64,000 nt of DNA from Amphiura filiformis (GCF_039555335.1 NC_092628.1:32371727-32435726); one strand, 5' to 3'. Counted from the first letter of the stretch, positions 53,901 through 58,774 are shown. Made by a program: numbers and translations. Notes: generated by a model not told the origin, from the sequence alone.

Positions 53901-54071
53901 AGTGTGAGTAAATTGTATCTTAGAATTTGCACTTGATCCTCCTTTTTTTTAAATCTATTATTTATTATTTATTTGTTACTTATTCTATTATTTTTCAGAT
54001 AATTGCCCGGTCAATCAGTGCTCGAATGGTGGAATATGTATAGATAATGCTGACAACACATTTTCATGCAT
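126..54071 (+). CDS. Giant Calx-beta / EGF / SEA surface protein gene, internal portion
   Basis: This is a spliced plus-strand gene whose start and end both lie outside the window. I place 32 two-exon Calx-beta modules, then EGF, calcium-binding EGF, SEA and a partial EGF. All Calx-beta exons are bounded by AG/GT sites in phase 1. The Calx-beta signature is seen repeatedly: an acidic corner followed by V-x-V-x-R-x-G in the short exon, then a D-Y pair, a T-L-T-F strand and a D-x-D-x-x-x-E-x-x-E-Y/F segment in the long exon. Calx-beta domains are known as beta-sandwich, often calcium-binding, modules of NCX exchangers, ADGRV1 and FRAS/FREM proteins. The exact family here is not recognised; ADGRV1 also has dozens of Calx-beta repeats but no SEA/EGF tail. 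The product is presumably secreted or anchored in the membrane. Signal peptide, transmembrane segment and stop are not in view. Exon coordinates are given module by module below. Confidence 0.88.
859..1412 (+). CDS. Calx-beta module 2 (exons 859-957 and 1167-1412)
   Basis: Class alpha, intact. It differs from module 1 by one visible replacement in the long exon, Ala to Val in the strand before L-L-A-D-T-D. Confidence 0.9.
1592..2145 (+). CDS. Calx-beta module 3 (exons 1592-1690 and 1900-2145)
   Basis: The short exon has Met to Thr in its second codon (gcacgttctgg). The long exon is class beta, marked by acagtagctcttctag and by Thr to Ser in L-T-F-S-I-A-V. Intact. Confidence 0.9.
2325..2423 (+). 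CDS. Calx-beta module 4, short exon
   Basis: A 99-nt phase 1-1 exon with Tyr to Cys in the G-Y-H-G-R turn. Its downstream intron is interrupted by the fold-back element at 2512-5348, so its partner exon lies at 5477. Confidence 0.85.
3274..4481 (-). pseudogene. Transposon-borne protein remnant inside the fold-back element
   Basis: Three minus-strand coding stretches (about 4128-4481, 3647-4069, 3274-3534) run in the same direction. They carry [21 protein letters not shown], then [15 protein letters not shown] and a C-terminal [13 protein letters not shown] ending in a stop at 3274. I recall the R-P-L-Q-W and H-T-Q-x-V-E-R signatures from a widespread uncharacterised metazoan protein family often found in transposons, but I cannot name the superfamily. 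It is broken into at least three frames. Confidence 0.6.
4841..4954. mobile_element. 114-bp near-perfect hairpin nested in the right arm of the fold-back element
   Basis: ataatattggatgg at the left returns as its complement at the right, and the centre is caaatatttg. The matching left arm near 2850 lacks it, so it arrived after the arms formed. Confidence 0.75.
5477..5721 (+). pseudogene. Calx-beta module 4, long exon with a one-base deletion
   Basis: The exon is 245 nt instead of 246. One T is missing from the run in the L-L-A-D region (gtagctctttagccgac, against gtagctcttttagccgac elsewhere), which puts an in-frame TAG directly there. The splice sites are intact. Because the exon is phase 1-1, skipping it would keep the downstream frame. 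An assembly or base-call error in the T run cannot be excluded. Confidence 0.8.
5901..6454 (+). CDS. Calx-beta module 5 (exons 5901-5999 and 6209-6454)
   Basis: Intact; long exon class beta. The intron just upstream carries the caataaccgtg variant shared with the introns before modules 7 and 12. Confidence 0.9.
6634..7187 (+). CDS. Calx-beta module 6 (exons 6634-6732 and 6942-7187)
   Basis: Intact; class alpha with the silent ttaccgcagatg marker that also occurs in modules 4 and 11. Confidence 0.9.
7366..7918 (+). CDS. Calx-beta module 7 (exons 7366-7464 and 7673-7918)
   Basis: Intact; class beta. The polypyrimidine tract before the short exon and the intron between the exons are each slightly shorter than in other units, so the local period is 732 rather than 733. 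Confidence 0.9.
8098..8651 (+). CDS. Calx-beta module 8 (exons 8098-8196 and 8406-8651)
   Basis: Intact; class alpha, with only a silent change in the L-T-F codons of the long exon. Confidence 0.9.
8831..9384 (+). CDS. Calx-beta module 9 (exons 8831-8929 and 9139-9384)
   Basis: The short exon has Val to Ile near its end (A-D-I-V). The long exon is class beta with an additional Thr to Ser in V-S-S-S-L-T-F, shared only with module 10. Confidence 0.9.
9564..10117 (+). CDS. Calx-beta module 10 (exons 9564-9662 and 9872-10117)
   Basis: Class beta. The long exon matches that of module 9, including the Ser marker, so modules 9 and 10 look like the most recent single-unit duplication here. Confidence 0.9.
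10297..10850 (+). CDS. Calx-beta module 11 (exons 10297-10395 and 10605-10850)
   Basis: Class alpha with the accgcagat marker. The intron after it has lost one copy of the atgaagagta tandem. Confidence 0.9.
11020..11543 (+). CDS. Calx-beta module 12 (exons 11020-11118 and 11298-11543)
   Basis: Class alpha with Met to Thr in T-T-V-T-T-A-S. The intron between its exons carries a deletion of about 30 bp after gaagtgtt, which shortens the unit. Confidence 0.9.
11723..12273 (+). CDS. Calx-beta module 13 (exons 11723-11821 and 12028-12273), class gamma
   Basis: The long exon is the diverged gamma class: [24 protein letters not shown] and V-S-A-C-A-D-M-A-K. It has two cysteines where alpha and beta modules have Ser and Asn. 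A transposon follows 20 bp after the exon. Confidence 0.9.
12294..13343. mobile_element. 1,050-bp inverted-repeat transposon with GTAA target duplication
   Basis: Terminal inverted repeats ggtcgtgtgtc...gctcgccacc and ggtggcgag...gacacacgacc are flanked by gtaa on both sides (12290-12293 and 13344-13347). The equivalent intron of module 17 (about 16,265-16,280) has the uninterrupted site ttttgtaactaat. No long coding frame is seen, so it is non-autonomous. It contains a G-rich run at about 12,510-12,550. Confidence 0.88.
13504..14056 (+). CDS. Calx-beta module 14 (exons 13504-13602 and 13811-14056)
   Basis: Class alpha with Asn to His near the end of the long exon (V-S-A-H-A-N). The upstream intron is the ttcgtgttatagcataattt type that follows gamma units. 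Confidence 0.9.
14236..14789 (+). CDS. Calx-beta module 15 (exons 14236-14334 and 14544-14789)
   Basis: Class alpha with Ala to Thr (actacagatgatccc) before the D-D-P turn. Intact. Confidence 0.9.
14969..15522 (+). CDS. Calx-beta module 16 (exons 14969-15067 and 15277-15522)
   Basis: Class alpha with Thr to Met before D-Y (gacatggattac). That Met makes the exon look like a free-standing reading frame, but it is internal to the gene. Confidence 0.9.
15702..16255 (+). CDS. Calx-beta module 17 (exons 15702-15800 and 16010-16255), class gamma
   Basis: The second gamma unit has the same two cysteines as module 13, plus Ala to Thr before G-D-P. Its downstream intron preserves the uninterrupted site into which the 12,294-13,343 element inserted in module 13. 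Confidence 0.9.
16430..20278 (+). CDS. Calx-beta module 18 (exons 16430-16528 and 20036-20278)
   Basis: The short exon is still the array-1 type. The long exon lies 3.5 kb downstream and is clearly diverged (243 nt; begins [10 protein letters not shown], contains [12 protein letters not shown], ends I-M-D-R-S). Its donor is gtaagt after AGC T, again phase 1. It marks the end of the homogenised array. Confidence 0.88.
18834..19012. mobile_element. MITE-like hairpin element, about 180 bp
   Basis: The ends are inverted repeats around tgaaatccatacacccc and ggggtgtatggatttca. Inner parts (gacatgac and gtcatgtc, aatctcccac and gagatt) also pair. Non-coding. Confidence 0.65.
19040..19996 (-). mobile_element. 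Penelope-like retroelement remnant with inverted ends
   Basis: The minus strand at 19,239-19,697 codes the late part of a Penelope-type reverse transcriptase: [11 protein letters not shown], the catalytic R-F-V-D-D-T-F and Y-R-K-P-T-H-T-D-H. It runs almost directly into an [11 protein letters not shown] stretch, like the start of a GIY-YIG endonuclease region. About 90 bp at the two ends are inverted copies (aatactggaacttacattttt and its complement), a known habit of this family. Heavily shortened. Confidence 0.7.
20402..20575. repeat. Two tandem copies of an 87-bp sequence
   Basis: gggtcacgg-gttccaatat starts at 20,403 and again at 20,490 and continues through agcttgacagaccaaatg and gcatacc. 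Confidence 0.85.
20919..20992. repeat. TTTA microsatellite
   Basis: Uninterrupted ttta repeats except one early slip (tttatatttat). Confidence 0.95.
21008..21232. mobile_element. Short inverted-repeat element
   Basis: aaccctgttctat at the left and atagaacagggttt at the right are inverted. Non-coding, with an internal CCGA tetranucleotide run. Confidence 0.5.
22359..22379 (+). pseudogene. 3' stub of an array-2 long Calx-beta exon
   Basis: atcatagatctatcat followed by gttag is the exact end and donor of the array-2 long exon. It is followed by array-2 type intron leading to module 19. Upstream sequence is unrelated, so this is a recombination breakpoint leaving only the exon's end. Confidence 0.75.
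22519..24482 (+). CDS. Calx-beta module 19 (exons 22519-22620 and 24237-24482)
   Basis: This is the first module of the second type. The short exon is 102 nt ([26 protein letters not shown]). The long exon is 246 nt with [10 protein letters not shown] and ends I-I-D-L-S. It is somewhat diverged from the six following units, and its intron holds a hAT-like insertion. Confidence 0.9.
22726..23571. mobile_element. hAT-like non-autonomous transposon, 846 bp
   Basis: Terminal inverted repeats cagtgccgccga and tcggcggcactg are flanked by the perfect 8-bp duplication gtactacc (22,718-22,725 and 23,572-23,579). CAGTG ends with 8-bp duplications are typical of hAT. Array-2 introns show the unoccupied equivalent (aataaagagctatcaaatgc). 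Inside are degenerate repeats of a gggcccgtaaa-agcaaagaaaagagacc motif (about 23,100-23,520), part of them inverted. No transposase is visible. Confidence 0.88.
24787..25545 (+). CDS. Calx-beta module 20 (exons 24787-24888 and 25300-25545)
   Basis: First of the near-identical array-2 units. The acceptors are ctttttagca and tcttcccag; the donors are gtaagt and gttagt. The peptide of the short exon ends G-R-N-T-D-E-V. Confidence 0.9.
25848..26606 (+). CDS. Calx-beta module 21 (exons 25848-25949 and 26361-26606)
   Basis: I see no coding difference from module 20. Unit period to the next short exon is 1065 bp. Confidence 0.9.
26913..27671 (+). CDS. Calx-beta module 22 (exons 26913-27014 and 27426-27671)
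   Basis: Exons as in module 20. The long T tract before the acceptor accounts for its longer unit. Confidence 0.9.
27973..28729 (+). CDS. Calx-beta module 23 (exons 27973-28074 and 28484-28729)
   Basis: Exons as in module 20. The intron between them lacks the ca of aatgcacagttt, so the long exon is openly readable from upstream intron sequence; that longer frame is not meaningful. Confidence 0.9.
29034..29792 (+). CDS. Calx-beta module 24 (exons 29034-29135 and 29547-29792)
   Basis: Exons as in module 20. Intron markers (ttaaatactaagcatc) link it to module 25. Confidence 0.9.
30091..30850 (+). CDS. Calx-beta module 25 (exons 30091-30192 and 30605-30850)
   Basis: Last array-2 unit. The long exon differs near its end (Val to Ile in A-N-I-F, and gacctatcat). 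The flanking intron then loses similarity to the array. Confidence 0.9.
31155..31517 (+). pseudogene. Dead array-2 type long exon split by a MITE
   Basis: The right half (about 31,440-31,517) matches tactttcaagtcat, then gggaactacagctaatac, and ends gatttatcgt|gtgagt like a long exon. The left half ends gacgaagatatg at 31,172. The element at 31,174-31,424 sits between them. There is no partner short exon, and large parts are missing. Confidence 0.65.
31174..31424. mobile_element. MITE, about 250 bp
   Basis: Inverted ends aatcggattaactacc and ggtagttaatccgatt, with taat / atta flanks. Non-coding. Confidence 0.8.
31828..33972 (+). CDS. Calx-beta module 26 (exons 31828-31929 and 33736-33972)
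   Basis: Diverged relative of array 2. The short exon reads [17 protein letters not shown]. The long exon is 237 nt with [10 protein letters not shown] and ends I-L-D-L-S. Phase 1-1. Confidence 0.88.
32290..32610. repeat. Dispersed repeat, copy 1 (see 42,280-42,605 and 61,640-61,830)
   Basis: Shares acaaaataatgcac, gcacgagccccgaagggg, ttattaatctatttcatac and a cgcg-rich tail with the other two copies. Around the gagccccgaagggg core the sequence is partly self-complementary. Confidence 0.7.
33298..33682. mobile_element. MITE-like element, about 385 bp
   Basis: Ends attaagggtatacga...ttgttggtcgaagc and gcttcgaccaacaa...tcgtataaccttaat are inverted copies. No coding. Confidence 0.8.
34080..34262. 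repeat. Dispersed repeat, copy A (copy B at 44,205-44,396)
   Basis: Both copies contain ggcatattt-taatat/cttacac, a shared middle, and the hairpin gacataaa-tca...atgactttatgtc. Same orientation. Confidence 0.65.
34386..35278 (+). CDS. Calx-beta module 27 (exons 34386-34487 and 35039-35278)
   Basis: The short exon reads [20 protein letters not shown] and ends before gtaagt. The long exon is 240 nt: D-P-E-D-Y-S-P-V, then [10 protein letters not shown], ending V-I-I-K-D. The ATG at its start is formed across the splice and is not an initiation site. Confidence 0.88.
35289..35885. mobile_element. MITE family member, copy 1
   Basis: Starts catatgtgac...gagccgtaaa and ends with an inverted tttacggctcattcg. 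It is the reverse-orientation relative of 46,196-46,761, sharing for example aaaccataaccccgcttc and its complement. Confidence 0.8.
36271..36866 (+). CDS. Calx-beta module 28 (exons 36271-36378 and 36606-36866)
   Basis: The short exon is 108 nt and ends before gtgagt. The long exon is 261 nt, with [17 protein letters not shown] and the canonical acidic end I-F-D-D-D-D-V. The donor gtgagt is chosen over the earlier gtttgt because it keeps phase 1. Confidence 0.87.
36912..37306. mobile_element. Inverted-repeat element, 395 bp
   Basis: Long arms: ctataatg..agacaaagat, actagtttgcgtctgacg and atcaaa at the left return inverted at the right (gcgtcagacgcaaactagt, atctttgtct, cattatag). TA-rich ends suggest a TA target. 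Confidence 0.85.
37367..37837. mobile_element. MITE-like element, about 470 bp
   Basis: cacggttgtttgatg at the left and catcaaacaaccgtg at the right are perfect inverted copies (15 bp). T-rich interior with no supported gene. Confidence 0.7.
38162..39350 (+). CDS. Calx-beta module 29 (exons 38162-38266 and 39090-39350)
   Basis: The short exon is 105 nt ([19 protein letters not shown]). The long exon is 261 nt with [14 protein letters not shown] and ends Y-I-E-D-T-C-E, with a gtgtgt donor. Confidence 0.85.
38267..39089. other. Intron of module 29
   Basis: TG-rich degenerate sequence (about 38,270-38,390 and 38,620-38,710) followed by AT-rich DNA. No gene or defined element seen. Confidence 0.5.
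39943..40043 (+). pseudogene. Calx-beta module 30, short exon with a one-base deletion
   Basis: After [13 protein letters not shown] the frame slips. The expected V-G-I-V-R-V-G strand is readable only one base over, giving 101 nt instead of 102 and a stop in the entry frame just before the donor gtaagc. Splice sites look normal. Skipping this exon would keep phase 1. A sequence error is an equally good explanation. Confidence 0.75.
40190..40383. repeat. Direct intronic duplication, left copy (right copy 41,545-41,729)
   Basis: Shares gcccagct-agaaataaaacc, then acaatttgcttggatttt and tattctttgtttaaaatac with the right copy. Just upstream is a hairpin ggcgcc...ggcgcc at about 40,157-40,178. 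Confidence 0.85.
40899..41209. mobile_element. Inverted-repeat element, about 310 bp
   Basis: Left ag-ctac-acaac-ctggcg and gttgccacacca pair with right aggtgtggcaac and cgccaaggttgtagct. It lies between the two copies of the intronic duplication. The sequence catgattggat occurs on both sides. Confidence 0.65.
41937..42176 (+). CDS. Calx-beta module 30, long exon
   Basis: A 240-nt exon after ttacag: A-N-A-D-Y-K-P-V, a long acidic loop, then [12 protein letters not shown], ending I-I-I-E-N-D with donor gtaagg. Typical Calx-beta spacing. Confidence 0.87.
42280..42605. repeat. Dispersed palindromic repeat, copy 2
   Basis: A self-complementary core: gtacaaaataata-ac...ctgag and ctcagtac...gcattattttgtac around gccccttcggggc. 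The flanks gcgtatcacttgttg and caacaagtgatacgc are also inverted. Confidence 0.8.
42830..45868 (+). CDS. Calx-beta module 31 (exons 42830-42934 and 45626-45868)
   Basis: The short exon (105 nt) reads [14 protein letters not shown], then V-S-V-I-R-R-G, a textbook first Calx-beta strand pair. The long exon (243 nt) has [10 protein letters not shown] and ends I-F-I-E-D-T-D. The 2.7-kb intron between them is repeat-filled. Confidence 0.88.
43055..43510. repeat. G-rich degenerate repeat block
   Basis: Repeated variants of ggggtc-ttcggtgagag (for example near 43,120, 43,230, 43,330, 43,380 and 43,440) after a run of ten G. The opening ggcactcgactatgg has a rough inverted match at about 43,905-43,960. 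Confidence 0.6.
44205..44396. repeat. Dispersed repeat, copy B
   Basis: Relative of 34,080-34,262 in the same orientation. It ends in a hairpin gacataaagtcataat / attatgactttatgtc. Confidence 0.65.
44431..44466. repeat. Perfect 36-bp palindrome
   Basis: ggttacgctccctccaca is followed immediately by its exact complement, with no spacer and no mismatch. Confidence 0.95.
46196..46761. mobile_element. MITE family member, copy 2 (566 bp)
   Basis: Inverted ends catatgtgattggacac and gtgtccaatcacatatg, extended by gagccgtaaactcgg-type sequence. The body is the reverse complement of 35,289-35,885 (for example ccagaagcggggttatggtt, caagtcaacgagg). Confidence 0.88.
47075..49337 (+). CDS. Calx-beta module 32 (exons 47075-47179 and 49092-49337)
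   Basis: The short exon (105 nt) contains [18 protein letters not shown]. The long exon has [18 protein letters not shown] and V-V-I-M-S-D-G. Two GT donors 3 nt apart (after 49334 or 49337) both keep phase 1. This is the last Calx-beta module before the EGF exons. Confidence 0.87.
47180..49091. other. Intron of module 32
   Basis: Contains the inverted-repeat element at 47,692-48,127 and a G run at 48,073. The remainder has no recognised gene. Confidence 0.5.
47692..48127. mobile_element. MITE-like element, about 436 bp
   Basis: ttttaaccctagaac at the left and gttctagggttaaaa at the right are exact inverted copies. Non-coding. Confidence 0.75.
49338..50115. other. Intron between the last Calx-beta exon and the first EGF exon
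   Basis: AT-rich; only a short direct duplication aatgaggtttatttaa (about 49,660-49,690). No gene seen. Confidence 0.55.
50116..50211 (+). CDS. EGF-like domain exon 1
   Basis: A 96-nt phase 1-1 exon after ttcag coding [13 protein letters not shown], then C-R-C-P and F-T-G-E-F-C. The six cysteines have classic EGF spacing. It follows the Calx-beta series directly and probably acts as a rigid spacer or ligand-binding module outside the cell. Confidence 0.9.
50386..50514 (+). CDS. Calcium-binding EGF domain exon
   Basis: A 129-nt phase 1-1 exon starting D-V-D-E-C, the cbEGF calcium signature. It has six cysteines, a G-T-Y-E-C-V-C core and ends G-N-R-C-V before gtacgt. Confidence 0.9.
51180..51691 (+). 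mobile_element. Penelope-like reverse transcriptase fragment
   Basis: The plus strand at 51,272-51,691 codes A-D-L-F-M-E-S-F, then W-K-R-Y-V-D-N-T-F at the catalytic site, N-N-Q-V-A-F-L-D-V and a late T-R-P-D-Q-Y-L, the typical run of Penelope-type RT. The second catalytic Asp position reads Asn. Truncated at both ends, in sense with the host gene. Confidence 0.65.
52071..52322. mobile_element. MITE, 252 bp, ending about 50 bp before the SEA exon
   Basis: tgagccgtat...aaagtgggctatc at the left and gatagcccacttt...atacggctca at the right are inverted copies. Confidence 0.85.
52370..53153 (+). CDS. SEA domain (exons 52370-52503 and 52928-53153)
   Basis: The first exon codes [14 protein letters not shown] and then [12 protein letters not shown]; it is read to a phase-0 donor (gtaggt) because only that joins in frame to the second exon. 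The second exon continues [14 protein letters not shown] and V-A-V-Y-Y-D-V-I-L, the SEA core, to donor gtgagt. SEA domains are about 110-120 residues, membrane-proximal, and often self-cleave at G-S-V-V-V. Here that position reads G-P-N-V-A-V, so self-cleavage is doubtful. Confidence 0.85.
52568..52613. repeat. CAA/TAA microsatellite
   Basis: Consecutive acaacaacaac units ending in aataataat. Confidence 0.9.
53203..53624. mobile_element. MITE-like element in the SEA-EGF intron
   Basis: ttaaagccatattataa at the left and ttataatatggcttaa at the right are inverted copies about 400 bp apart. A T run precedes it. Confidence 0.75.
53999..54071 (+). CDS. EGF-like domain exon 3, first part
   Basis: A 73-nt exon after tttttcag: [14 protein letters not shown], then N-T-F-S-C, donor gtgagt, ending in phase 2. 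It contains four EGF cysteines. The remaining two must lie in a following exon that I could not find in the rest of the window. An EGF after SEA is the arrangement of transmembrane mucins such as MUC13 and MUC17. Confidence 0.8.
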
Positions 54072-57000
54072 GTGAGTTTATTACACACGTTATTACAAAT
54101 ATTCTGAACTTAAATGGTAGACAAGACTTAAGTGTTGAAACACTTTATATATATATAAAAAAAAATTGCTACTACTGATGATATGAGTAATAAATTCCAA
54201 GATTATTCATGTTTACATTCCCAAATATAAATCCATTTGGGGGCTAAAAAAATGCTGGCTTTTGAATTCGATGACCTCTCCATAACCTTTGAACTCAACC
54301 ATTATGAACAAACCATTACTCGAAATCTGGTGGGTTTTTTTTTTCGACCATAGTAACCAACGAGGTTCATATGAGCCGGTGACCTCTGATCTTTGACCCC
54401 AACAACCCCTTTTGACCCTAAGATCACCTGGATCACCTTTGTCTTCAACCACTATAAACATCGTAATACTTTTAAAGCAGTGGCTCTTCTGAACAATTTT
54501 ACAGGGCAATTTGTACAATTGACCCCAAGATGAATGACCTGGTCCAAGCCAATGTAACTCAAGCTGACGATTCGTCAGATTAATTTCTGTGTTGTTTGCC
54601 TAAATTCCTGCTTCCCTTGTGTGACCTTTAACTTACATCATAAAGGTTCGACACATTTGGTGATTACTAGTATATCCTTTACGTAACCATTGACCCTTTT
54701 CTATGGATATTATTATTGGATTAATGCTTCCCATAGTGCAGTTATGTCCACGGCAAATTCACCGTGACCTTTCCAGCCATAAACCCGCTTAGTTATGATT
54801 AAACCGAGATATGCAGCAATAAACCATTATAGTAATCGACTGTCCAATGCAAATTTATTACCACGTGATAATATTAATCCAATGAGCGATCGGATTGTCC
54901 GCTACGGTCGACTAATCCAATCGATAATGACGCTATTGACATGTACGGGCGGAGCTCCACTGACCGAGTTTTGGGGTATTTTTCACTGGTTTGCTGTCAT
55001 TTACTCATCAAGGCGGTCCCCGTTATTATAAGGACTATGCTAATGATTTAAAGATTGACATGTAGAGAATAAACCATACTTGATTGACAGAAAGTACTAA
55101 ATTTGTACCTATTATGGTTTCGTGACACCCCTCTTCCAAATGCGACCAAAGCCAGGGTCCGGTGAAGCAAAATGTGCATTGGAATAACACGGGAGTTTGG
55201 ATATAACGGTAGGATTCTTTCTCATACAAATGTATGGTCCCCCGTTATTAAAGCTTGTACCGGGTTGAAAATTCAGATATTGTAAAAAGAATAAGTAATT
55301 GAAACATAGAGAAAGTACTAAAATCATAGCTTTTATACTTTTTGATATATGACGCTAACTAGTTCATCTCCTATACACGAATCCGACCGCGCACTCTCGA
55401 AAGGGCGCCCTCTTACATCGCCGCCATTACGGGGGGCCATTTCGGGGGCCATTTGTGCAGCATAGCATAAGCAAACAACAACAATACCTTTGATATGCTT
55501 CACTAAGTTCACTTCACTGTCACCATCATCAAATTGCCATGGCTGCTTAGGCAGATGATGTTCGAGACTGGCCAAAACTAGAATTTCAAGGTAATTTGCT
55601 TGTCAAAAAAGTGTATTTATGCATCTTTTTCCGCCGTAGCGTAGGCCTAAATACGGTATTGTAAACATAAGCTTATTTCGTCCGTATGAAAAGTGTTAAA
55701 AAGCATCGGTCGCTCAGCTCTGGCTTAAAGAACCGGATACAGGTGTATTGAAAATAGTTTTAACTTTTAAGTAGTATAAAATATCGGAAAATTTTCATCT
55801 TTCATCTTTCTAAAATTAAGACATGTTTATAAGTTCTTGCTTACCATTTATAAACATGTATTGCAAATACTCTCTTCAAGCTAGGGGTAGGCCTAGGGCT
55901 TTGGGGAAATAACAAAAAATATTAGGGGCCTCCCCGTTTTTATGATGTGTTGCTAATGCAATTGCAATTTTACACTATAATAAATGGTAAAAAACATAAT
56001 AGCAAATAATAAGGGCCTCCCTCACTGATTTTTGAAAAGTCCGGACCGGCCGGGGACTTCCCATGACTTTAATTGAAGAATTCCTTGACTTTCTCTGGTA
56101 TATAATGCACCAACCATTTTCATAGAATTGTACTATTTGGGTACTTCAAAACCCTAAGCATGCTAAGGGGCACTCTACTTTCAAAATATGCTTTAATTCA
56201 ACCACCTTCACATTGGCCCCCGGCAATGGCGGACGCAACAGCGCCACCCACGGTTGAGGAGTAGAAACAGTACAGATCCCGTCGGATTCGTCTGTATCTA
56301 AAACACAGCGCTACCAGTAGGGGTCAATTGCCTATTGTGAGTGCCCCTGTGCTGTGTGCATACATGTAGGCAACAATAACTGCATGCTGCTCTGGCCAAA
56401 TTCGGTTAACATCTGGCACTAGCATTTCTGAGTATAGTCTGGGTTATATCTATGGCAATTTGACCCCGGATCCAAAATGGCCCTGACAATTTGTGTCTGG
56501 CTTTGGGGTCATTCACACCAAATATCATGAGCCTGTAAACATATATAACGATTTGACCCTGGATGACCCCAAATTATCGTCACAATTTTTGTCTCGATTA
56601 TGGGGTTGTTTATACCAAATTTCATGAGTCTGTAACAATCTATGACGATATGACACAAGATGAACCCGAAATGACCGAAATTATTTGTTTCGCTTTGGAA
56701 GTCGTCATATCAAATTTCATGAACCTGCAACAATGAACTATCCCATTGACCACTAACAGTGTTCCATAACTTACACTGCATGGTGGGATAACACATTTTC
56801 ACAAACCGAAACCAAAATTAAAACTGTATGTTACTTGTATGGCTGTTGATATGTTTATTGCTCACTTGTACACTCAGTCATTTAATGAGGCAATACAAAC
56901 GATCGAATTTGATGTTGAAATGAGCAAAATTTAGAGTTACACCTTTTCAATGTAAAATTAATTTTCTCGGCCAAATGGAAAGCAATAATTTTCATTCTCT

Positions 57001-57170
57001 CAGTAAATAGCTTCTGCCGGGTACTTACCCTTTACCCTAAACTTCAGGGTTTATGTTTTCAGAAAATCACCCATCACCACCCTATGCGACCGCCCTCAGA
57101 TCCCCACTTTCAATTGTCGCACAATATCTCAACCTCGGCACCGGGTCCGACCCCCCCTATGGGCGGCCAT
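54072..57170. other. No recognised exon; probably intron of the same gene
   Basis: The last EGF exon leaves the frame in phase 2, so this should be intron unless the gene model ends differently. Short TA repeats occur at about 54,148. From 56,450 there is a degenerate tandem repeat. Elsewhere nothing recognised on either strand. Confidence 0.5.
56450..56750. repeat. Degenerate tandem repeat, period roughly 110 bp
   Basis: Three copies of a pattern: tttgacccnggat-acccn-aaat, a gacaatttntgtct stretch, then caaatntcatgagcctgtaa. Confidence 0.65.
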
Positions 57171-57177
57171 GAGGGCC

Positions 57178-58256
57178 AAAAGGGTCTCAAAACCACACAA
57201 GGGTCTCAAAAGTACAATAAGGTCTCAAAAACACACAAAGGTCTCAGAAATAAATACACAACAAGGTCTCAAAAGTATAATAAGGTCTCAAAAACACAGA
57301 AAGCTCTCAGAAACAAACACACAGTAATGTCTCAATAGCACAATACGGTCTCAAAAACAGAGAAAGGTCTTAGAAACAAACACACAACAATGTCTCAATA
57401 GTATATAAAGGTCTCAAAAACAGGGAAAGGTCTCAAATACAGAGAAAGGTCTCAAAAACAGAGAAAGGTCTCAAATACAGAGAAAGGTCTCAAAAACAGA
57501 GAAAGGTCTCAAAAACAGAGAAAGCTCTCAAAAACAGAGAAAGGTCTCAAAAACAGAGAAAGGTCTCAAAAACAGAGAAAGGTCTCAAAAACAGAGAAAG
57601 GTCTCAAACACAGAGAAAGGTCTCAAAAACAGAGAAAGGTCTCAAAAAACAGGTAAAGGTCTCAAAAACAGAGAAAGGTCTCAAAAACAGAGAAAGGTCT
57701 CAAATACAGAGAAAGGTCTCAAAACAGAGAAAGGTCTCAAAAACAGAGGAAGGTCTCAAATACAGAGAAAGGTCTCAAATACAGAGAAAGGTCTCAAAAC
57801 AGAGAAAGGTCTCAAAAACAGAGAAAGGTCTCAAACACAGAGAAAGGTCTCAGAAACACGTTATGGTCTCAAAAACACGTTATGGTCTCAAAAACATGTT
57901 ATGGTCTCAAAAACACGTTATGGTCTCAAAAACACGTTATGGTCTCAAAAACACATTATGGTCTCAAAAACATGTTATGGTCTCAAAAACACGTTATGGT
58001 CTCAAAAACATGTTATGGTCTCAAAAACACGTTATGGTCTCAAAAACACGTTATGGTCTCAAAAACACGTTATGGTCTCAAAAACACGTTATGGTCTCAA
58101 AAACACGTTAATGTCTCAAAAACACGTTATGGTCTCAAAAACACGTTATGGTCTCAAAAACATGTTATGGTCTCAAAAACACGTTATGGTCTCAAAAACA
58201 CGTTATGGTCTCAAAAACACGTTATGGTCTCAAAAACACGTCAAGGTCTCAAACCA
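57178..58256 (+). repeat. 19-bp minisatellite, two sequence phases
   Basis: From about 57,420 the unit is ggtctcaaaaacagagaaa; from about 57,850 it switches to ggtctcaaaaacacgttat. The first 250 bp are irregular longer variants. Because 19 is not a multiple of three, all three plus-strand frames run through the same peptide cycle (M-V-S-K-T-R-Y-G-L-K-N), which gives long but meaningless open frames. Confidence 0.93.
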
Positions 58257-58282
58257 GGTATTACAACCGACCGTTATATGTG

Positions 58283-58405
58283 CAGCACCGCATGCAGTAT
58301 TGCACACATCCGCTTGCAGTTCCGCATGAGAAACTGCACATTCCGTCACGCACATCCGCATGCGGAACTACACATCCCAAATTGCATTTCCACATGCGGT
58401 GATGC
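58283..58405. repeat. Short degenerate tandem repeat
   Basis: About five variants of ccgcatgcgg-actgcacat at roughly 20-25 bp spacing, directly after the minisatellite. Confidence 0.6.
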
Positions 58406-58774
58406 ACATCGGATCCCCCTTTCAAAGAAACGAATGCCCCTAAAGTAGGCACTCGGATTGTAAAATAGGCCTATGGATGGGTCATTGTTTTCAAAATTTT
58501 CTTAATTCCTTTTGGAAAATAGATCAACTTTGCATTACTGTAGCCAAAATGTTTGAAATTTCTCAAAAATGCTTGGTTGTAAGTTGTAAAAACTAAGACA
58601 ATTAATTTGTGTTAGATTTGGCCAAAACTTTTGGTATATCAATGGGTCCAAATTTCTTACAAAATTACGAGTTGGACTTAAAAGTTCAAATTCTAACATT
58701 TAACTGTGTAGTACCGAAGACAAAGCCCAAATGTCACGCCCTTGGCGCCACCACTGCATGATGTGTCCGTTCCT

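Noticed and set aside
57863-58448. Repetitive open frames of up to 188 codons with M-V-S-K-T-R-Y-G-L-K cycles
   Set aside because: They are translations of a 19-bp minisatellite that is open in all three forward frames.
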